Assembly: GCF_052119585.1 (NCBI RefSeq)
Contig: NZ_JBGQOJ010000028.1
Location: 1-36,042 of the forward strand
Length of the DNA: 36,042 nt
DNA from: JBGQOJ01 sp052119585
GTDB lineage: Bacteria; Pseudomonadota; Alphaproteobacteria; Rhodobacterales; Rhodobacteraceae
Direction: 5' to 3'
Shown here one piece after another: positions 8,134 to 16,648 of the stretch. Numbering within the stretch: position 1 is the stretch's first letter; the number at the start of each line of letters is the position of its first letter. The notes beneath the pieces are model-generated. The model was not told where the DNA came from, searched no databases, and saw only the letters and a program-made list of their open reading frames with translations. Made by a program: the position numbers and the translations under genes.

Positions 8134-8721
8134 CTAGTGACGCACCGCCGAAAGATGCATCAGCGCAACCTGGTTCGATGATCCGTCGATTTCCATCTCT
8201 GGACCGGCGGCCTCGGCATCAAGCCCCAAGCGACCGATCCAGCGGGACCAAACGACCGGCACCAGTCCAAGCACCTGTTTTGCGCCCAACTCGCGCGAGG
8301 CCGTGATCATTTCCTGCATCAGACTGGCCTGAACCTGCATCCGAAGCTTGGCAGGAACGGATTGCGACACGAACACACGCGACGATTCCCACACATCGGG
8401 CGACACCGGCGCCTCGAAGTTCAACAGGTTCGACGGGATAGAGGCAAGCAGACCCTTCTGCGCGTCACGGATCATATAGGAATAGATGCCGCACCGCGCT
8501 GTTGTGGGCGTCAGCCGGATACCCGCCAGAATTTCACCGCCCCGATGCACCGCGATCCAGCGGCTGGCGGGTGTGTCGTATTGGTCGTATTCCATCCCGC
8601 CCGCCTCTGGCAGATCCCACCGGTTTTGCACGATGAAACTTTGCCTGCGGGCCCTCAGAAGATTGGCAAACAGCTCGCCGTGGGTGTGCATGTTTCCAAA
8701 AGAGATCGTTGTCGATTGCAT
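8134..8721 (-). CDS. luxI: LuxI-family acyl-homoserine-lactone synthase
   Basis: 195 residues, the normal LuxI size. The invariant positions are visible: Arg26, Phe29 and Trp35 in RRQSFIVQNRW, Glu44/Asp46/Asp49 in EYDQYD, Arg69 in AGIRLTPTT, and Glu112 and Arg115 in WESSRVF. These enzymes make N-acyl-homoserine lactone from S-adenosylmethionine and an acyl-ACP. AGGTG lies about 7 nt before the ATG. No luxR homologue is near or elsewhere in the window, so this is an orphan synthase, paired only with a downstream histidine kinase. Acyl-chain length cannot be read from sequence. Only LuxI-type function is claimed. Confidence 0.87.
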   Translation of the reverse strand: MQSTTISFGNMHTHGELFANLLRARRQSFIVQNRWDLPEAGGMEYDQYDTPASRWIAVHRGGEILAGIRLTPTTARCGIYSYMIRDAQKGLLASIPSNLLNFEAPVSPDVWESSRVFVSQSVPAKLRMQVQASLMQEMITASRELGAKQVLGLVPVVWSRWIGRLGLDAEAAGPEMEIDGSSNQVALMHLSAVRH

Positions 8722-9402
8722 GTATAGTCACCTGACTTCGTTTGACGCATTAGGTCGAAAAATTGCCATACCGTTACTGCCGACCTGGGCGGCCCTTTGT
8801 GCGGCGCTCACCGAACGGGGCCGCAGAGTCACAATTTGATTAAGATCTCCTTAACGCTGCCCAATGTTTTGCGCTCTCGCCTCATAAGGGTGAACCACTC
8901 ATCCTTAGATTGCGAGGAAAATGTTTGAAACAAGGCAAATAGAGGCAAAAATGTGGCAAATCCTACAGCATCGATGCACTGGGCTTTGATTCGGAAATCG
9001 CACATCACAACATTTGGTTGTTCACGATATATGAAACACAACCTATGTGTTTGCGGTAAATTACTGAAAAAATTTAAGTATTTTAAAAATGACAGAATCG
9101 CCCCGGCTCACCGCGTTCTGCCCATTCGCCGCACCCCGCAGCCCGTCACACGGAACAAGGGCACAACCCGTTGCTTCCGTTGATCCGAACCAGTGTCAGG
9201 GATCACAGCTGACAACACATCTTTAGGCTGTGGGAAAATCACCCGCCGCAACCCTTCCCCTACCCTGCCCTTGCCCAGCTTTGCGAGGAACAAGCTTTAG
9301 CCACAAAAACAATAGCATTTGACCATCAAAAAGCTAAAATGCCCTGCGAAACATGTCGGCATGAGGAACAAGGTCCATTCATTCAACCCCGAAAGACCCG
9401 AC
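8722..9402. other. Long intergenic region with AT-rich core
   Basis: About 680 bp without a supportable gene. Positions roughly 8,830-9,090 are clearly richer in A and T than the rest of the plasmid, with short inverted repeats such as AAACACA (9,034-9,040) facing TGTGTTT (9,046-9,052). The luxI promoter should lie at its left edge. I see no convincing lux-box dyad, tRNA or known RNA. A small RNA or horizontally acquired remnant cannot be excluded. Confidence 0.5.
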
Positions 9403-9711
9403 ATGCTAGATGCACTTGATCGCGCCAGAGAAGCCTTCATCGAGATAGAGGCCGAGGGCGCGAATATGACCGATGTGCAACTGTCCCAAAGCACGTCTTA
9501 CGCCCGGCTTCTGAACGCGGGCATCGCCTTGGGTCTTACCGGCGGACGGCCCGCGATCGACTGGGCGACAGCCAATCTTTTCCCCCATGACCCGCCCCGC
9601 ACAGATCGCGCCAAAATCCTGCTTCAGGAATGGTGGTCCGGCGTCGGCGATTGGGATACCCCCTGTGATGCGCAGGTCCGGTTTAACGGCGCCACGCACA
9701 CCCTTCATTGA
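9403..9711 (+). CDS. Hypothetical protein
   Basis: About 102 residues from the ATG at 9,403 (MLDALDRAREAFIEIEAEG). In-frame ATGs at 9,361 and a TTG-like start at 9,319 would lengthen it, but they sit in the AT-rich leader and lack a ribosome site; GAAAG precedes the chosen start. The protein is acidic at its N-terminus, with helices and a tryptophan-rich C-terminal part (LLQEWWSGVGDWDTP). No signal peptide or membrane segment. No family is recognised. It converges on the GntR regulator gene with a 23-bp gap. Codon use has the high G+C third positions expected of a real gene here. Confidence 0.5.
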   Translation: MLDALDRAREAFIEIEAEGANMTDVQLSQSTSYARLLNAGIALGLTGGRPAIDWATANLFPHDPPRTDRAKILLQEWWSGVGDWDTPCDAQVRFNGATHTLH

Positions 9712-9734
9712 GCCAGCAAAGACCCCGCAGGCAT

Positions 9735-10406
9735 TCACCCGGCGTCGGACGTCTCGCGCTCTGCATCCAGTTCTTCGAAACGGCTGCGGATGTTCAGCAC
9801 AAGATGTTCCAGATGGCTTTGGATTTCGGCCTGCACCTTGGCCGGATTGCGCTGCTCCAGTCCCTCGACGATCATGCTGTGCTGACGCAGCACCCGATCC
9901 CGGCTGCGGCGCTGGCTTGCCGACAAATACCGCGCGCGCCACAGGCGGGACAAATAGGCATTATGGGTTTCTGCCAGCGCGGGGTTCTGCGACGCGCGGG
10001 CAATGGCAATGTGAAAGCTCATGTCGATTTCGAACAGGTCAAGCGTATCGACGTGATCGTATAGATCCGACATTTTCTCGTGCAGGGCGCGGATCTGCGC
10101 GATTTCGTCATTCGACGCATTCTTGCAGGCCAGTTCCCCTGACAACAGTTCCAGCGCACGCAGAACGTCGATGGCATCGCTGATTTCCTTCAGCGACGGC
10201 GTCGCGACAATCGGGGTCCGCGAGGGCCGAAGAACAACCAGCCCTTCTTTCGCCAGAATACGAATCGCTTCGCGCATCGGGGTCCGGCTGACGCCCATCT
10301 CATTGGCGTTATCGCGTTCCTTGATGGTGGAACCAGGCGGCAGCTTGCCGCGAAGGATGTCGCGCCGCAGCTGATTGGCGATGTCGTCTGATAGGGTTGT
10401 CTCCAC
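9735..10406 (-). CDS. GntR/FadR (FCD) family transcriptional regulator
   Basis: 223 residues. An N-terminal winged helix-turn-helix (about 5-70; RRDILRGKLPPGSTIKERDNANEMGVSRTPMREAIRILAKEGL) is followed by an all-helical FCD ligand domain. The FCD domain has likely metal-binding residues in FEIDMSFHIAIA, in QHSMIVEGL and in a C-terminal SHLEHL. Regulators of this group usually repress sugar-acid or organic-acid catabolism and are released by a pathway intermediate. The gene is divergent from dctP. The palindrome TTTGGTATACCAAA (10,492-10,505) lies between them, and the same core recurs at two other divergent promoters of the island, so this protein is the likely regulator of all three. The ligand is unknown. 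Confidence 0.88.
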   Translation of the reverse strand: METTLSDDIANQLRRDILRGKLPPGSTIKERDNANEMGVSRTPMREAIRILAKEGLVVLRPSRTPIVATPSLKEISDAIDVLRALELLSGELACKNASNDEIAQIRALHEKMSDLYDHVDTLDLFEIDMSFHIAIARASQNPALAETHNAYLSRLWRARYLSASQRRSRDRVLRQHSMIVEGLEQRNPAKVQAEIQSHLEHLVLNIRSRFEELDAERETSDAG

Positions 10407-10491
10407 CGGCCACCTCTTTGTTTTATAGCTTAAGCTATTGAAATTCCTTCACTGCAGTATCCGTAAATATAAGCGGGTTCAATTTTTATCA

Positions 10492-10505
10492 TTTGGTATA
10501 CCAAA
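10492..10505. promoter_or_regulatory. Putative GntR operator 1 (gntR/dctP)
   Basis: Perfect palindrome TTTGGTATACCAAA in the 223-bp divergent region, 86 bp from the gntR start and about 125 bp before dctP. The core TGGTATACCA is shared with operators 2 and 3. Half-sites of this TGGTAT kind are typical of GntR/FCD regulators of hexuronate and related pathways. Confidence 0.75.
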
Positions 10506-10629
10506 ATTTGTTGCTTGTCGATAGCGACCCCGCTAGCGTCTGACTACGGAACACGAAACCGGTGCGAGCGCGGAGGAGCGCGGTCGCGACGAGAACGAGC
10601 GCGGCAAACGCGCAATCAGGGAGGACGAC

Positions 10630-11643
10630 ATGAAACTCACGACTATCCTTAAATCGGCAGCAGTGGCCGCTGTTATCGCCAGTCCGGCATTTGCGGAAAC
10701 GGTTCTGCGGGTCCAGACGCACTATGCCCCCGAAACCGTGTCGGGCAAGTTGGCCGGCCAGTTTGTCGATGACATCCAGACCATGTCCGGCGGCGACATC
10801 AAGATCGAGATGTTCTATTCGTCTTCGGTCGTGGCCACGGTTGAGGCCTTCGATGCTGCCGCGAACGGCATTCTGGATTGCGACATGACCGGCGGTGCAT
10901 ACCAGACCGGCAAAAACCCTGCGTTCCAGTTCGTTGGCGACATCATGGGCGGCTATGACACCCCCTATCAACAGCTGTCCTGGCTGTATTACGGCGGTGG
11001 ATACGACGCGGCGCAGGCGCTGTATAACGAATACGGCATGCAGCTGATCGGCTGGTGGATCTATGGCCAGGAATCGATGTCCTCGTCCAAGCCGCTGAAT
11101 GGCCCCGACGATCTGAAGGGCTGGAAATTCCGCTCGCCTCCGGGTCTTGAAACCGAAATCTTTGCAAACCTCGGCGCATCGCCGATCGTGATGGATTTCA
11201 CCGAGATCTTTACGGCGCTGGAAACCGGCATCATCGACGGTGCCGATGCGTCGGGTCTGGCGAACAACGTGGGTCTTGGTCTTTACGACATCGTAAAGCA
11301 CGCGACATTCCCCGGCTTCCACTCGATGCCGTCCGACCACTTTGCCTGTAACAAAGTCGTCTGGGATGGTCTGACCCCCGCGCAGCAGCGCATCATCGAC
11401 ACCGCAATGCAGAAACTGTCGCTGCAAACCGCGCTGACCTTTGAAAAAGCCAACGCAGAAGCCGCCGCAAAGCTGCGCGCCGATGGCGTGACGCTGTATG
11501 ATTGGTCGGCAGAAGACCGCGCAGCATTCCGTGAAGGCGCTCAAGCAGCATGGGAAGGCTGGGCGCAGAAAACCCCCGAAGCCCGTGCACTGGTTGACAG
11601 CCACAAGGCCTATCTTGCCCAGCTTGGACTGCTGGCAAACTGA
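10630..11643 (+). CDS. dctP: TRAP transporter substrate-binding protein (DctP type)
   Basis: 337 residues with a signal peptide (cleavage after AFA, near residue 22). The body shows the DctP fold landmarks, including GWKFRSPPG, where the conserved Arg usually contacts a carboxylate, and MDFTEIFTALETGIIDGADA. It captures an organic or sugar acid in the periplasm for the DctQM permease encoded next. A GGGAGGAC ribosome site precedes the ATG. Two strong hairpins separate it from dctQ, which fits higher expression of the binding protein. The expected ligand is an acidic sugar or hydroxy acid, given the dehydratases downstream; its identity is not readable. Confidence 0.9.
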   Translation: MKLTTILKSAAVAAVIASPAFAETVLRVQTHYAPETVSGKLAGQFVDDIQTMSGGDIKIEMFYSSSVVATVEAFDAAANGILDCDMTGGAYQTGKNPAFQFVGDIMGGYDTPYQQLSWLYYGGGYDAAQALYNEYGMQLIGWWIYGQESMSSSKPLNGPDDLKGWKFRSPPGLETEIFANLGASPIVMDFTEIFTALETGIIDGADASGLANNVGLGLYDIVKHATFPGFHSMPSDHFACNKVVWDGLTPAQQRIIDTAMQKLSLQTALTFEKANAEAAAKLRADGVTLYDWSAEDRAAFREGAQAAWEGWAQKTPEARALVDSHKAYLAQLGLLAN

Positions 11644-11648
11644 TACGC

Positions 11649-11705
11649 TGACCGGCCACAGGGCCGGTCAAACCAGACCTGTGGTGAGCCTTCGTGGCTC
11701 ACCAC
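11649..11705 (+). terminator. Tandem intercistronic hairpins (dctP-dctQ)
   Basis: Two consecutive perfect stems. TGACCGGCC (11,649-11,657) pairs with GGCCGGTCA (11,662-11,670), giving 9 bp and a 4-nt loop. GTGGTGAGCC (11,681-11,690) pairs with GGCTCACCAC (11,696-11,705), giving 10 bp and a TTCGT loop. No T-run follows. They probably stabilise the dctP transcript or partly attenuate readthrough into dctQM. Confidence 0.7.
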
Positions 11706-11741
11706 TTGCTATACGCATCACAAAATAACGGGAGATTGGGC

Positions 11742-12560
11742 ATGCAACACGAGAGTGTATGGCTTGGGGCAATGCGTGGGCCCGTCAAAACCGCCATGAT
11801 CGGCACGATCGCGCTGACGCTTGCGGTTGCAGCCTGGCTGATCGCCGGCCATTTCCTGAAACAGGACGCCTACAGCATGTATGACATGCTGCGCCCCGCT
11901 GGAAAACCGGCCGTGCAACTGATGCTGATCTCTTTGACCAGCGCGTTGATGTTGGCCTCTGTTTTCATGTCTGACCGGATCGCAACCATCGAACCCCGCC
12001 CCGAGGGCTTTTTCGATGTCCTGTCCCTGATCACCTCGCGGCTGGCGATGATGGGCGTCATATTTGTTGTGCTCGTGATGTTCTACGAAGTGATATCGCG
12101 GTATGTGTTCAACAATCCGACCCTCTGGGCAAACGAGCTGTCCCTTTGGATCGCCGCCTTTGTCTTTCTGCTGGCAGGCCAATACGCCATGCAACAACGC
12201 AGCCACATCCGCATCTACATCATCTACGACATGATGCCCCGCTGGGCACAAAAGCTAAGCGACTGCATTTCTGTTGCGCTGATCTGGGTCTTTTGCTTCT
12301 GCCTGATCTGGGGGGGCTTCAACGAGGCGCGCGACAAGATGCTGCGCATGGAAACCTTCGGCACATCCTGGAACCCGCCCATTCCCGGAACCCTTAAACC
12401 CGCCATCCTGTTCATCATCGCCCTGGTCGCAATTCAGGCCATCTCGAACCTGATCGCCGATTGGCATAAGGCGCCGGAACACCACTCCCCGGCCGACGAC
12501 ATCGACGAGACGGAAATCGAGAACATTCGTAAAACGCTGGAGGAGCCAAAGAATGGTTGA
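11742..12560 (+). CDS. dctQ: TRAP transporter small permease (DctQ type)
   Basis: About 272 residues from the ATG at 11,742, chosen because GGGAG lies 7 nt upstream. It is longer than a typical DctQ (about 160-200) because an extra N-terminal region with two hydrophobic helices (about residues 15-75) precedes the usual four-helix unit. The core has the family motif around FYEVISRYVFNNPTLWANELSLW. It forms the membrane complex with DctM. Its 3-prime end overlaps the dctM start by 8 bp, indicating coupled translation. The charged C-terminal tail is cytoplasmic. Confidence 0.87.
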   Translation: MQHESVWLGAMRGPVKTAMIGTIALTLAVAAWLIAGHFLKQDAYSMYDMLRPAGKPAVQLMLISLTSALMLASVFMSDRIATIEPRPEGFFDVLSLITSRLAMMGVIFVVLVMFYEVISRYVFNNPTLWANELSLWIAAFVFLLAGQYAMQQRSHIRIYIIYDMMPRWAQKLSDCISVALIWVFCFCLIWGGFNEARDKMLRMETFGTSWNPPIPGTLKPAILFIIALVAIQAISNLIADWHKAPEHHSPADDIDETEIENIRKTLEEPKNG

Positions 12561-14148
12561 TATCGGCACCCTAAGCCTGATCCTGTTGCTGGCGATGTTC
12601 GCCCTGCTTGCGATCGGCATGCCACTTGGCTTTGCCTCTGCTTTCCTTGCGGTTGCGACACTTGTGATGAAATTTGGCCCCGACCTGTTGTTCCAGGACT
12701 TTGGCCGTGGGCCATTTTCGGTGCTTGGTCAGGCCGTTTATCGGCAAATGACGAACTATGTCCTGATTTCGGTTCCGCTGTTCATCTTCATGGCAGCACT
12801 TCTGGAAAGGTCCGGCATCGCGCGTGACATGTATTCGTCGCTGAATGTCTGGCTTAGCCGGACACGCGGCGGCATCGCCATCGTCACCTCGATCATGGCT
12901 GTCGTCATGGCGGCCATGTCGGGCATCATCGGCGGCGAGGTGGTTCTGCTGGGCCTGATCGCCCTGCCCCAGATGTTGCGGCTTGGCTACAACCAGAACC
13001 TTGCCATCGGGACGATCTGCGCCTCCGGCTCTCTTGGCACCATGATCCCGCCGTCGATCGTTCTGATCTTCTACGGGCTGGTCACCGAAACCTCGATCAA
13101 GGCACTGTTCACCGCGTCGTTCCTGCCCGGTTTCATGCTGGCGTCGTTCTTTATCATCTACATCATCGTTCGCACACAGCTGAACCCCGAAGACGCGCCG
13201 CTGCCCGAACCCGATCCTTCTGATCCTGCGGGCCGTGAAAAGGGGCTGATGTTCCTTGGCTTCCTGTCTTGCCTGACACTTGGGGCCAGCGCCATTCTGG
13301 CGGCACGCGCCCTGTTCTTTACCGCGACCGGTGGCAACACCGTGACCGAAGGCGTGGACCCGATTGCCATGGGCATGGTGTCCGACCTGCCCTGGCTGGC
13401 AGGGGCCGCGCTGATCTCTCTGGCGTTGATCTATCTGGTCATCGGCCGCGAGCGGACAAAGCAGGGCTGGGAGATGGGCAAGGGCCTTGTCGCCCCGATC
13501 GTCGTCATCGGCGTTGTTCTTGGGTCGATCTATGGCGGCATCACCGGCATCACCGAAGCGGCGGGCATGGGCGTGATCGCGGTTTTCGTGATCGGCACGA
13601 TGCGGCGTGAAATGACATTCGAAATCGTCTGGGATGCGTCGATCAGAACGCTGAAATCCACGGGCACGATCATCTGGGTCACCATCGGGGCCGCAGCTCT
13701 TGCCGCCGCCTATACGCTGGTCGGTGGCCCGACCTTTGTGGCGAACGCCATCGTCGGGGCAGAACTGCCGACGATGGGCATCATTCTGGTGATGATGTTG
13801 ATTTTCCTGATCATGGGCATGTTCATGGACTGGGTTGGGATCGTTCTGTTGATCATGCCGGTGTTCCTGCCTATCGTCCTGAAACTGCCGATCAACGAGA
13901 TCGGCCTGTTCGGAGAGCTGGAGTCACGCCATGTTGCGGTCTGGTTCGGCGTGGTCTTCTGTATGAACATGCAGGTCAGCTTTTTGTCGCCCCCCTTTGG
14001 TCCGGCTGCCTTCTACCTGAAGTCCGTCGCGCCGGCGCATATCTCGCTGACCGACATCTTTCGCGGGTTCCTGCCGTTCATCGCGATCCAGTTGCTGGCG
14101 CTGTCCGTGCTGCTGATCTGGCCACCGATTGTAACGCTGTTCCTATAA
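12553..14148 (+). CDS. dctM: TRAP transporter large permease (DctM type)
   Basis: 531 residues, longer than the usual 425-450. Many hydrophobic helices and the DctM hallmarks are visible, including GIIGGEVVLLGLIALPQML, ASGSLGTMIPPSIVLIFYG and MGMFMDWVGIVLLIMPV. The extra length lies in a polar loop and added helices around residues 205-310 (PEDAPLPEPDPSDPAGREKG and after). It forms the sodium-driven translocation channel with DctQ. It overlaps dctQ and is followed by a hairpin and the dehydratase gene. Confidence 0.9.
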   Translation: MVDIGTLSLILLLAMFALLAIGMPLGFASAFLAVATLVMKFGPDLLFQDFGRGPFSVLGQAVYRQMTNYVLISVPLFIFMAALLERSGIARDMYSSLNVWLSRTRGGIAIVTSIMAVVMAAMSGIIGGEVVLLGLIALPQMLRLGYNQNLAIGTICASGSLGTMIPPSIVLIFYGLVTETSIKALFTASFLPGFMLASFFIIYIIVRTQLNPEDAPLPEPDPSDPAGREKGLMFLGFLSCLTLGASAILAARALFFTATGGNTVTEGVDPIAMGMVSDLPWLAGAALISLALIYLVIGRERTKQGWEMGKGLVAPIVVIGVVLGSIYGGITGITEAAGMGVIAVFVIGTMRREMTFEIVWDASIRTLKSTGTIIWVTIGAAALAAAYTLVGGPTFVANAIVGAELPTMGIILVMMLIFLIMGMFMDWVGIVLLIMPVFLPIVLKLPINEIGLFGELESRHVAVWFGVVFCMNMQVSFLSPPFGPAAFYLKSVAPAHISLTDIFRGFLPFIAIQLLALSVLLIWPPIVTLFL

Positions 14149-14168
14149 GCGTAACACCGGATAAATAT

Positions 14169-14211
14169 GGTTCGGGGCGGTCAGGTGCCGCCCCGAACCA
14201 GTCACATTTTT
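14169..14211 (+). terminator. Hairpin with T-run between dctM and the UxaA-type gene
   Basis: GGTTCGGGGCGG (14,169-14,180) and CCGCCCCGAACC (14,188-14,199) make a perfect 12-bp stem with a 7-nt loop. A run of T follows at about 14,206-14,211. It could be a partial terminator separating transporter and enzyme expression within the operon. Confidence 0.6.
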
Positions 14212-14229
14212 GAACCCGCGCACGAGACA

Positions 14230-15723
14230 ATGATGAAAACAGTTCGCCTATCCCCCGCAGATAATGTCGTGACGGCCATCACCACCCTTGCATCGGGAGA
14301 TCATGGCGCGACATCGCAGATTCCGACCGGCCACAAAATGGCGACCGAGGCAATCGCACGGGGCGCGCCCGTTCTGAAATACGCGCAGGTCATCGGTTAT
14401 GCCGCGACCGACATCGCGGCGGGCGATCATGTGCATGTCCACAATCTGGAATTCCGCGCCGTATCGCAGCAGTATGAATTCGCCACCAACCTGCGCCCCG
14501 CCCTGCCCGCCACAACAATCGACACCTTCATGGGGTATCGCCGCGCCGATGGCCGCGTCGGCACCCGCAACTATATCGCCGTGCTGACCTCTGTGAACTG
14601 TTCCGCCACCGCCGCGCGGATGATCGCGGCGCATTTCACCGACGAAAAGATGCGCGACTATCCCAATGTCGACGGCGTTGTGGCCTTTGTGCATGGCACA
14701 GGGTGCGGCATGGCCGGTGACGGTGACGGGTTCGAGGCCCTGCAACGTGTGATGTGGGGCTACGCCCGCAACCCCAATGTCGCGGCTGTTCTGATGGCGG
14801 GCCTTGGCTGCGAAATGAACCAGATCGACTGGTTGATCGAGGCGTATGGCCTTGTTCCCGGCCCCCTGTTCCAGTCGATGAACATCCAGTCCGTCGGCGG
14901 TCTGCGCAAGACGGTCGAACTGGGCATCAAAAAGATCGAAGAGATGCTGCCGATCGTGAACAAGTCCACCCGCAGCGCCTGCCCCGCGTCGGAACTGATG
15001 GTGGCCTTGCAATGTGGCGGATCGGACGCGTGGTCCGGCATCACCGCCAACCCCGCTTTGGGCCATGCCTGCGACCTGCTGGTCGCGCAGGGCGGCACCG
15101 GCGTGCTGGCCGAAACACCGGAAATCTACGGTGCCGAACACCTGCTGACCGCCCGCGCCACCGACAAGGCCGTCGGCGAAAAGCTGATCGGGCTGATCGA
15201 CTGGTGGGAGGATTACACCAAACGCAACCTCGGCTCGATGGACAACAACCCAAGCCCCGGCAACAAAAAGGGTGGCCTGACCACCATTTTGGAAAAGTCG
15301 CTGGGCGCTGCGGCCAAGGGCGGCACGACGCCCCTGACCGGCGTTTACAAATACGCCGAGCCGGTCACAAAACCCGGATTCGCCTTTATGGACAGCCCCG
15401 GCTATGATCCCGCCTCTGTCACCGGCCAGATCGCCAGCGGCTGCACGCTGGTCGCCTTTACCACGGGTCGCGGATCGGCCTTTGGCGCGAAACCCTCGCC
15501 CTCGATGAAGATCGCCACAAACACCACGATGTTCACCCGCATGACCGAGGATATGGACATCAACGCAGGCCGCATCCTGACCGATGGCGCCAGAATTGAG
15601 GAGGTCGGGCGCGAGATCTACCAGATGTTCCTGCGCGTGGCATCCGGCGAGCAAACCAAATCAGAGGCGCAAGGCCTGGGTGACTTTGAATTCGTGCCAT
15701 GGCAAATCGGCGCCGTCATGTAG
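14230..15723 (+). CDS. UxaA-family sugar-acid dehydratase (altronate dehydratase-like)
   Basis: About 497 residues from the first of two adjacent ATGs (14,230; 14,233). An N-terminal SAF domain (about 1-75, with IPTGHKMATEAIARGAPVLKYAQVIG) is joined to the large catalytic domain opening with FMGYRRADGRVGTRNYIAV. The catalytic domain carries the conserved Cys/Gly clusters HGTGCGM, LGCEMNQ and LQCGGSDAWSG. Family members dehydrate altronate, galactarate or, in some bacteria, L-fuconate; split SuyAB relatives remove sulfite from sulfolactate. The gene sits behind the TRAP importer and before a beta-hydroxyacid dehydrogenase and an SDR enzyme, so it most likely dehydrates the imported sugar acid. 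The exact substrate is open. Confidence 0.85.
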   Translation: MMKTVRLSPADNVVTAITTLASGDHGATSQIPTGHKMATEAIARGAPVLKYAQVIGYAATDIAAGDHVHVHNLEFRAVSQQYEFATNLRPALPATTIDTFMGYRRADGRVGTRNYIAVLTSVNCSATAARMIAAHFTDEKMRDYPNVDGVVAFVHGTGCGMAGDGDGFEALQRVMWGYARNPNVAAVLMAGLGCEMNQIDWLIEAYGLVPGPLFQSMNIQSVGGLRKTVELGIKKIEEMLPIVNKSTRSACPASELMVALQCGGSDAWSGITANPALGHACDLLVAQGGTGVLAETPEIYGAEHLLTARATDKAVGEKLIGLIDWWEDYTKRNLGSMDNNPSPGNKKGGLTTILEKSLGAAAKGGTTPLTGVYKYAEPVTKPGFAFMDSPGYDPASVTGQIASGCTLVAFTTGRGSAFGAKPSPSMKIATNTTMFTRMTEDMDINAGRILTDGARIEEVGREIYQMFLRVASGEQTKSEAQGLGDFEFVPWQIGAVM

Positions 15724-15759
15724 GCCGCCCTGCCCTCACCAAAACCAAAGGAATAGCAC

Positions 15760-16644
15760 ATGACCAAACCAACCATCGGATTCATCGGCCTTGGCCTGAT
15801 GGGGTCAGCCATGGTGCAGCGCCTGTTGGACTGTGGCTATGCCCTGCATGTTCTGGGACACCGCGACCGCACCGGAATTGACGCCGCCGTCGCGCGCGGC
15901 GCTGTCGAGGCACCCGATGCCAGAACCCTCGCGGCGGCAAGTGACATCGTGATGCTCTGCATGGGCACCTCGGATCAGGTAGAGGCGCGGGTGTTCGGGC
16001 CGGACGGGGTGCTGGCCGGCATCGGCGCGGGCAAGACCGTGATCGACTTCGGCACCTCCCTTCCTGCCTCGACCCTGAAGATCGGCGCAGAGATGGCTAC
16101 GCGCGGCGCCACCTATCTGGACGCGCCGCTTGGGCGCACACCCTCGCACGGGCGCGACGGCAAACTGAACATCATGTGCGCCGGCGACGATGCCACCTTT
16201 GCCCGCGTAAAGCCGGTGCTGGACGATCTGGGCGAGAACGTCTTTCACCTTGGGGCGCTTGGCTCTGGCCACACGATCAAACTGATCAACAACTTCTTCG
16301 CCATGACCACCGCCTGCGCCATGTCAGAGGCATTCGCCATGGCCGACGCGACCGGCATCGACCGCGAGGCGCTTTACAACGTCATGGCCGCTGGTCCGCT
16401 GAGGTCGGGCATGATGGATTTCATCCGCAACTACGCGTCGGATGGCCGGATCGACCTTGCGTTTTCGATCGCCAACGGGGCCAAGGATGTTGGGTATTAC
16501 CGCACAATGGCCCAGGATCTGGGCGTTCACTCGCGCATGTCCGGCGCCGCAAGCGAGACCCTGACCGAAGCAAAGGCAAACGGGTTCGGCGACAAGATGA
16601 TACCGGAAATGGTCGATTACCTCGCCCAGCACCTGAAGGATTAA
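15760..16644 (+). CDS. Beta-hydroxyacid dehydrogenase, HIBADH/GarR superfamily (paralogue 1)
   Basis: 294 residues. The Rossmann motif GFIGLGLMG (about 7-15) binds NAD(P). The catalytic Lys is in HTIKLINNF (about K174). The substrate loop, normally DAPVSGG in HIBADH and tartronate-semialdehyde reductase, reads DAPLGRTP here (121-128). A GRT-type loop is recalled from E. coli sulfolactaldehyde reductase YihU, where the Arg contacts the anionic group. The substrate is therefore probably a small acidic aldehyde or hydroxy acid, but not necessarily tartronate semialdehyde. A good AAAGGA ribosome site is present. It is in the TRAP-dehydratase operon, 36 bp after the UxaA-type gene. A second copy with the same loop is at 22,168-23,100. 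Confidence 0.85.
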   Translation: MTKPTIGFIGLGLMGSAMVQRLLDCGYALHVLGHRDRTGIDAAVARGAVEAPDARTLAAASDIVMLCMGTSDQVEARVFGPDGVLAGIGAGKTVIDFGTSLPASTLKIGAEMATRGATYLDAPLGRTPSHGRDGKLNIMCAGDDATFARVKPVLDDLGENVFHLGALGSGHTIKLINNFFAMTTACAMSEAFAMADATGIDREALYNVMAAGPLRSGMMDFIRNYASDGRIDLAFSIANGAKDVGYYRTMAQDLGVHSRMSGAASETLTEAKANGFGDKMIPEMVDYLAQHLKD

Positions 16645-16648
16645 CCGC

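Noticed and set aside
8722..8840. A lux-box operator upstream of luxI
   Set aside because: Short ACCT/AGGT pieces are present, but no dyad of the right spacing and symmetry; not enough to call.
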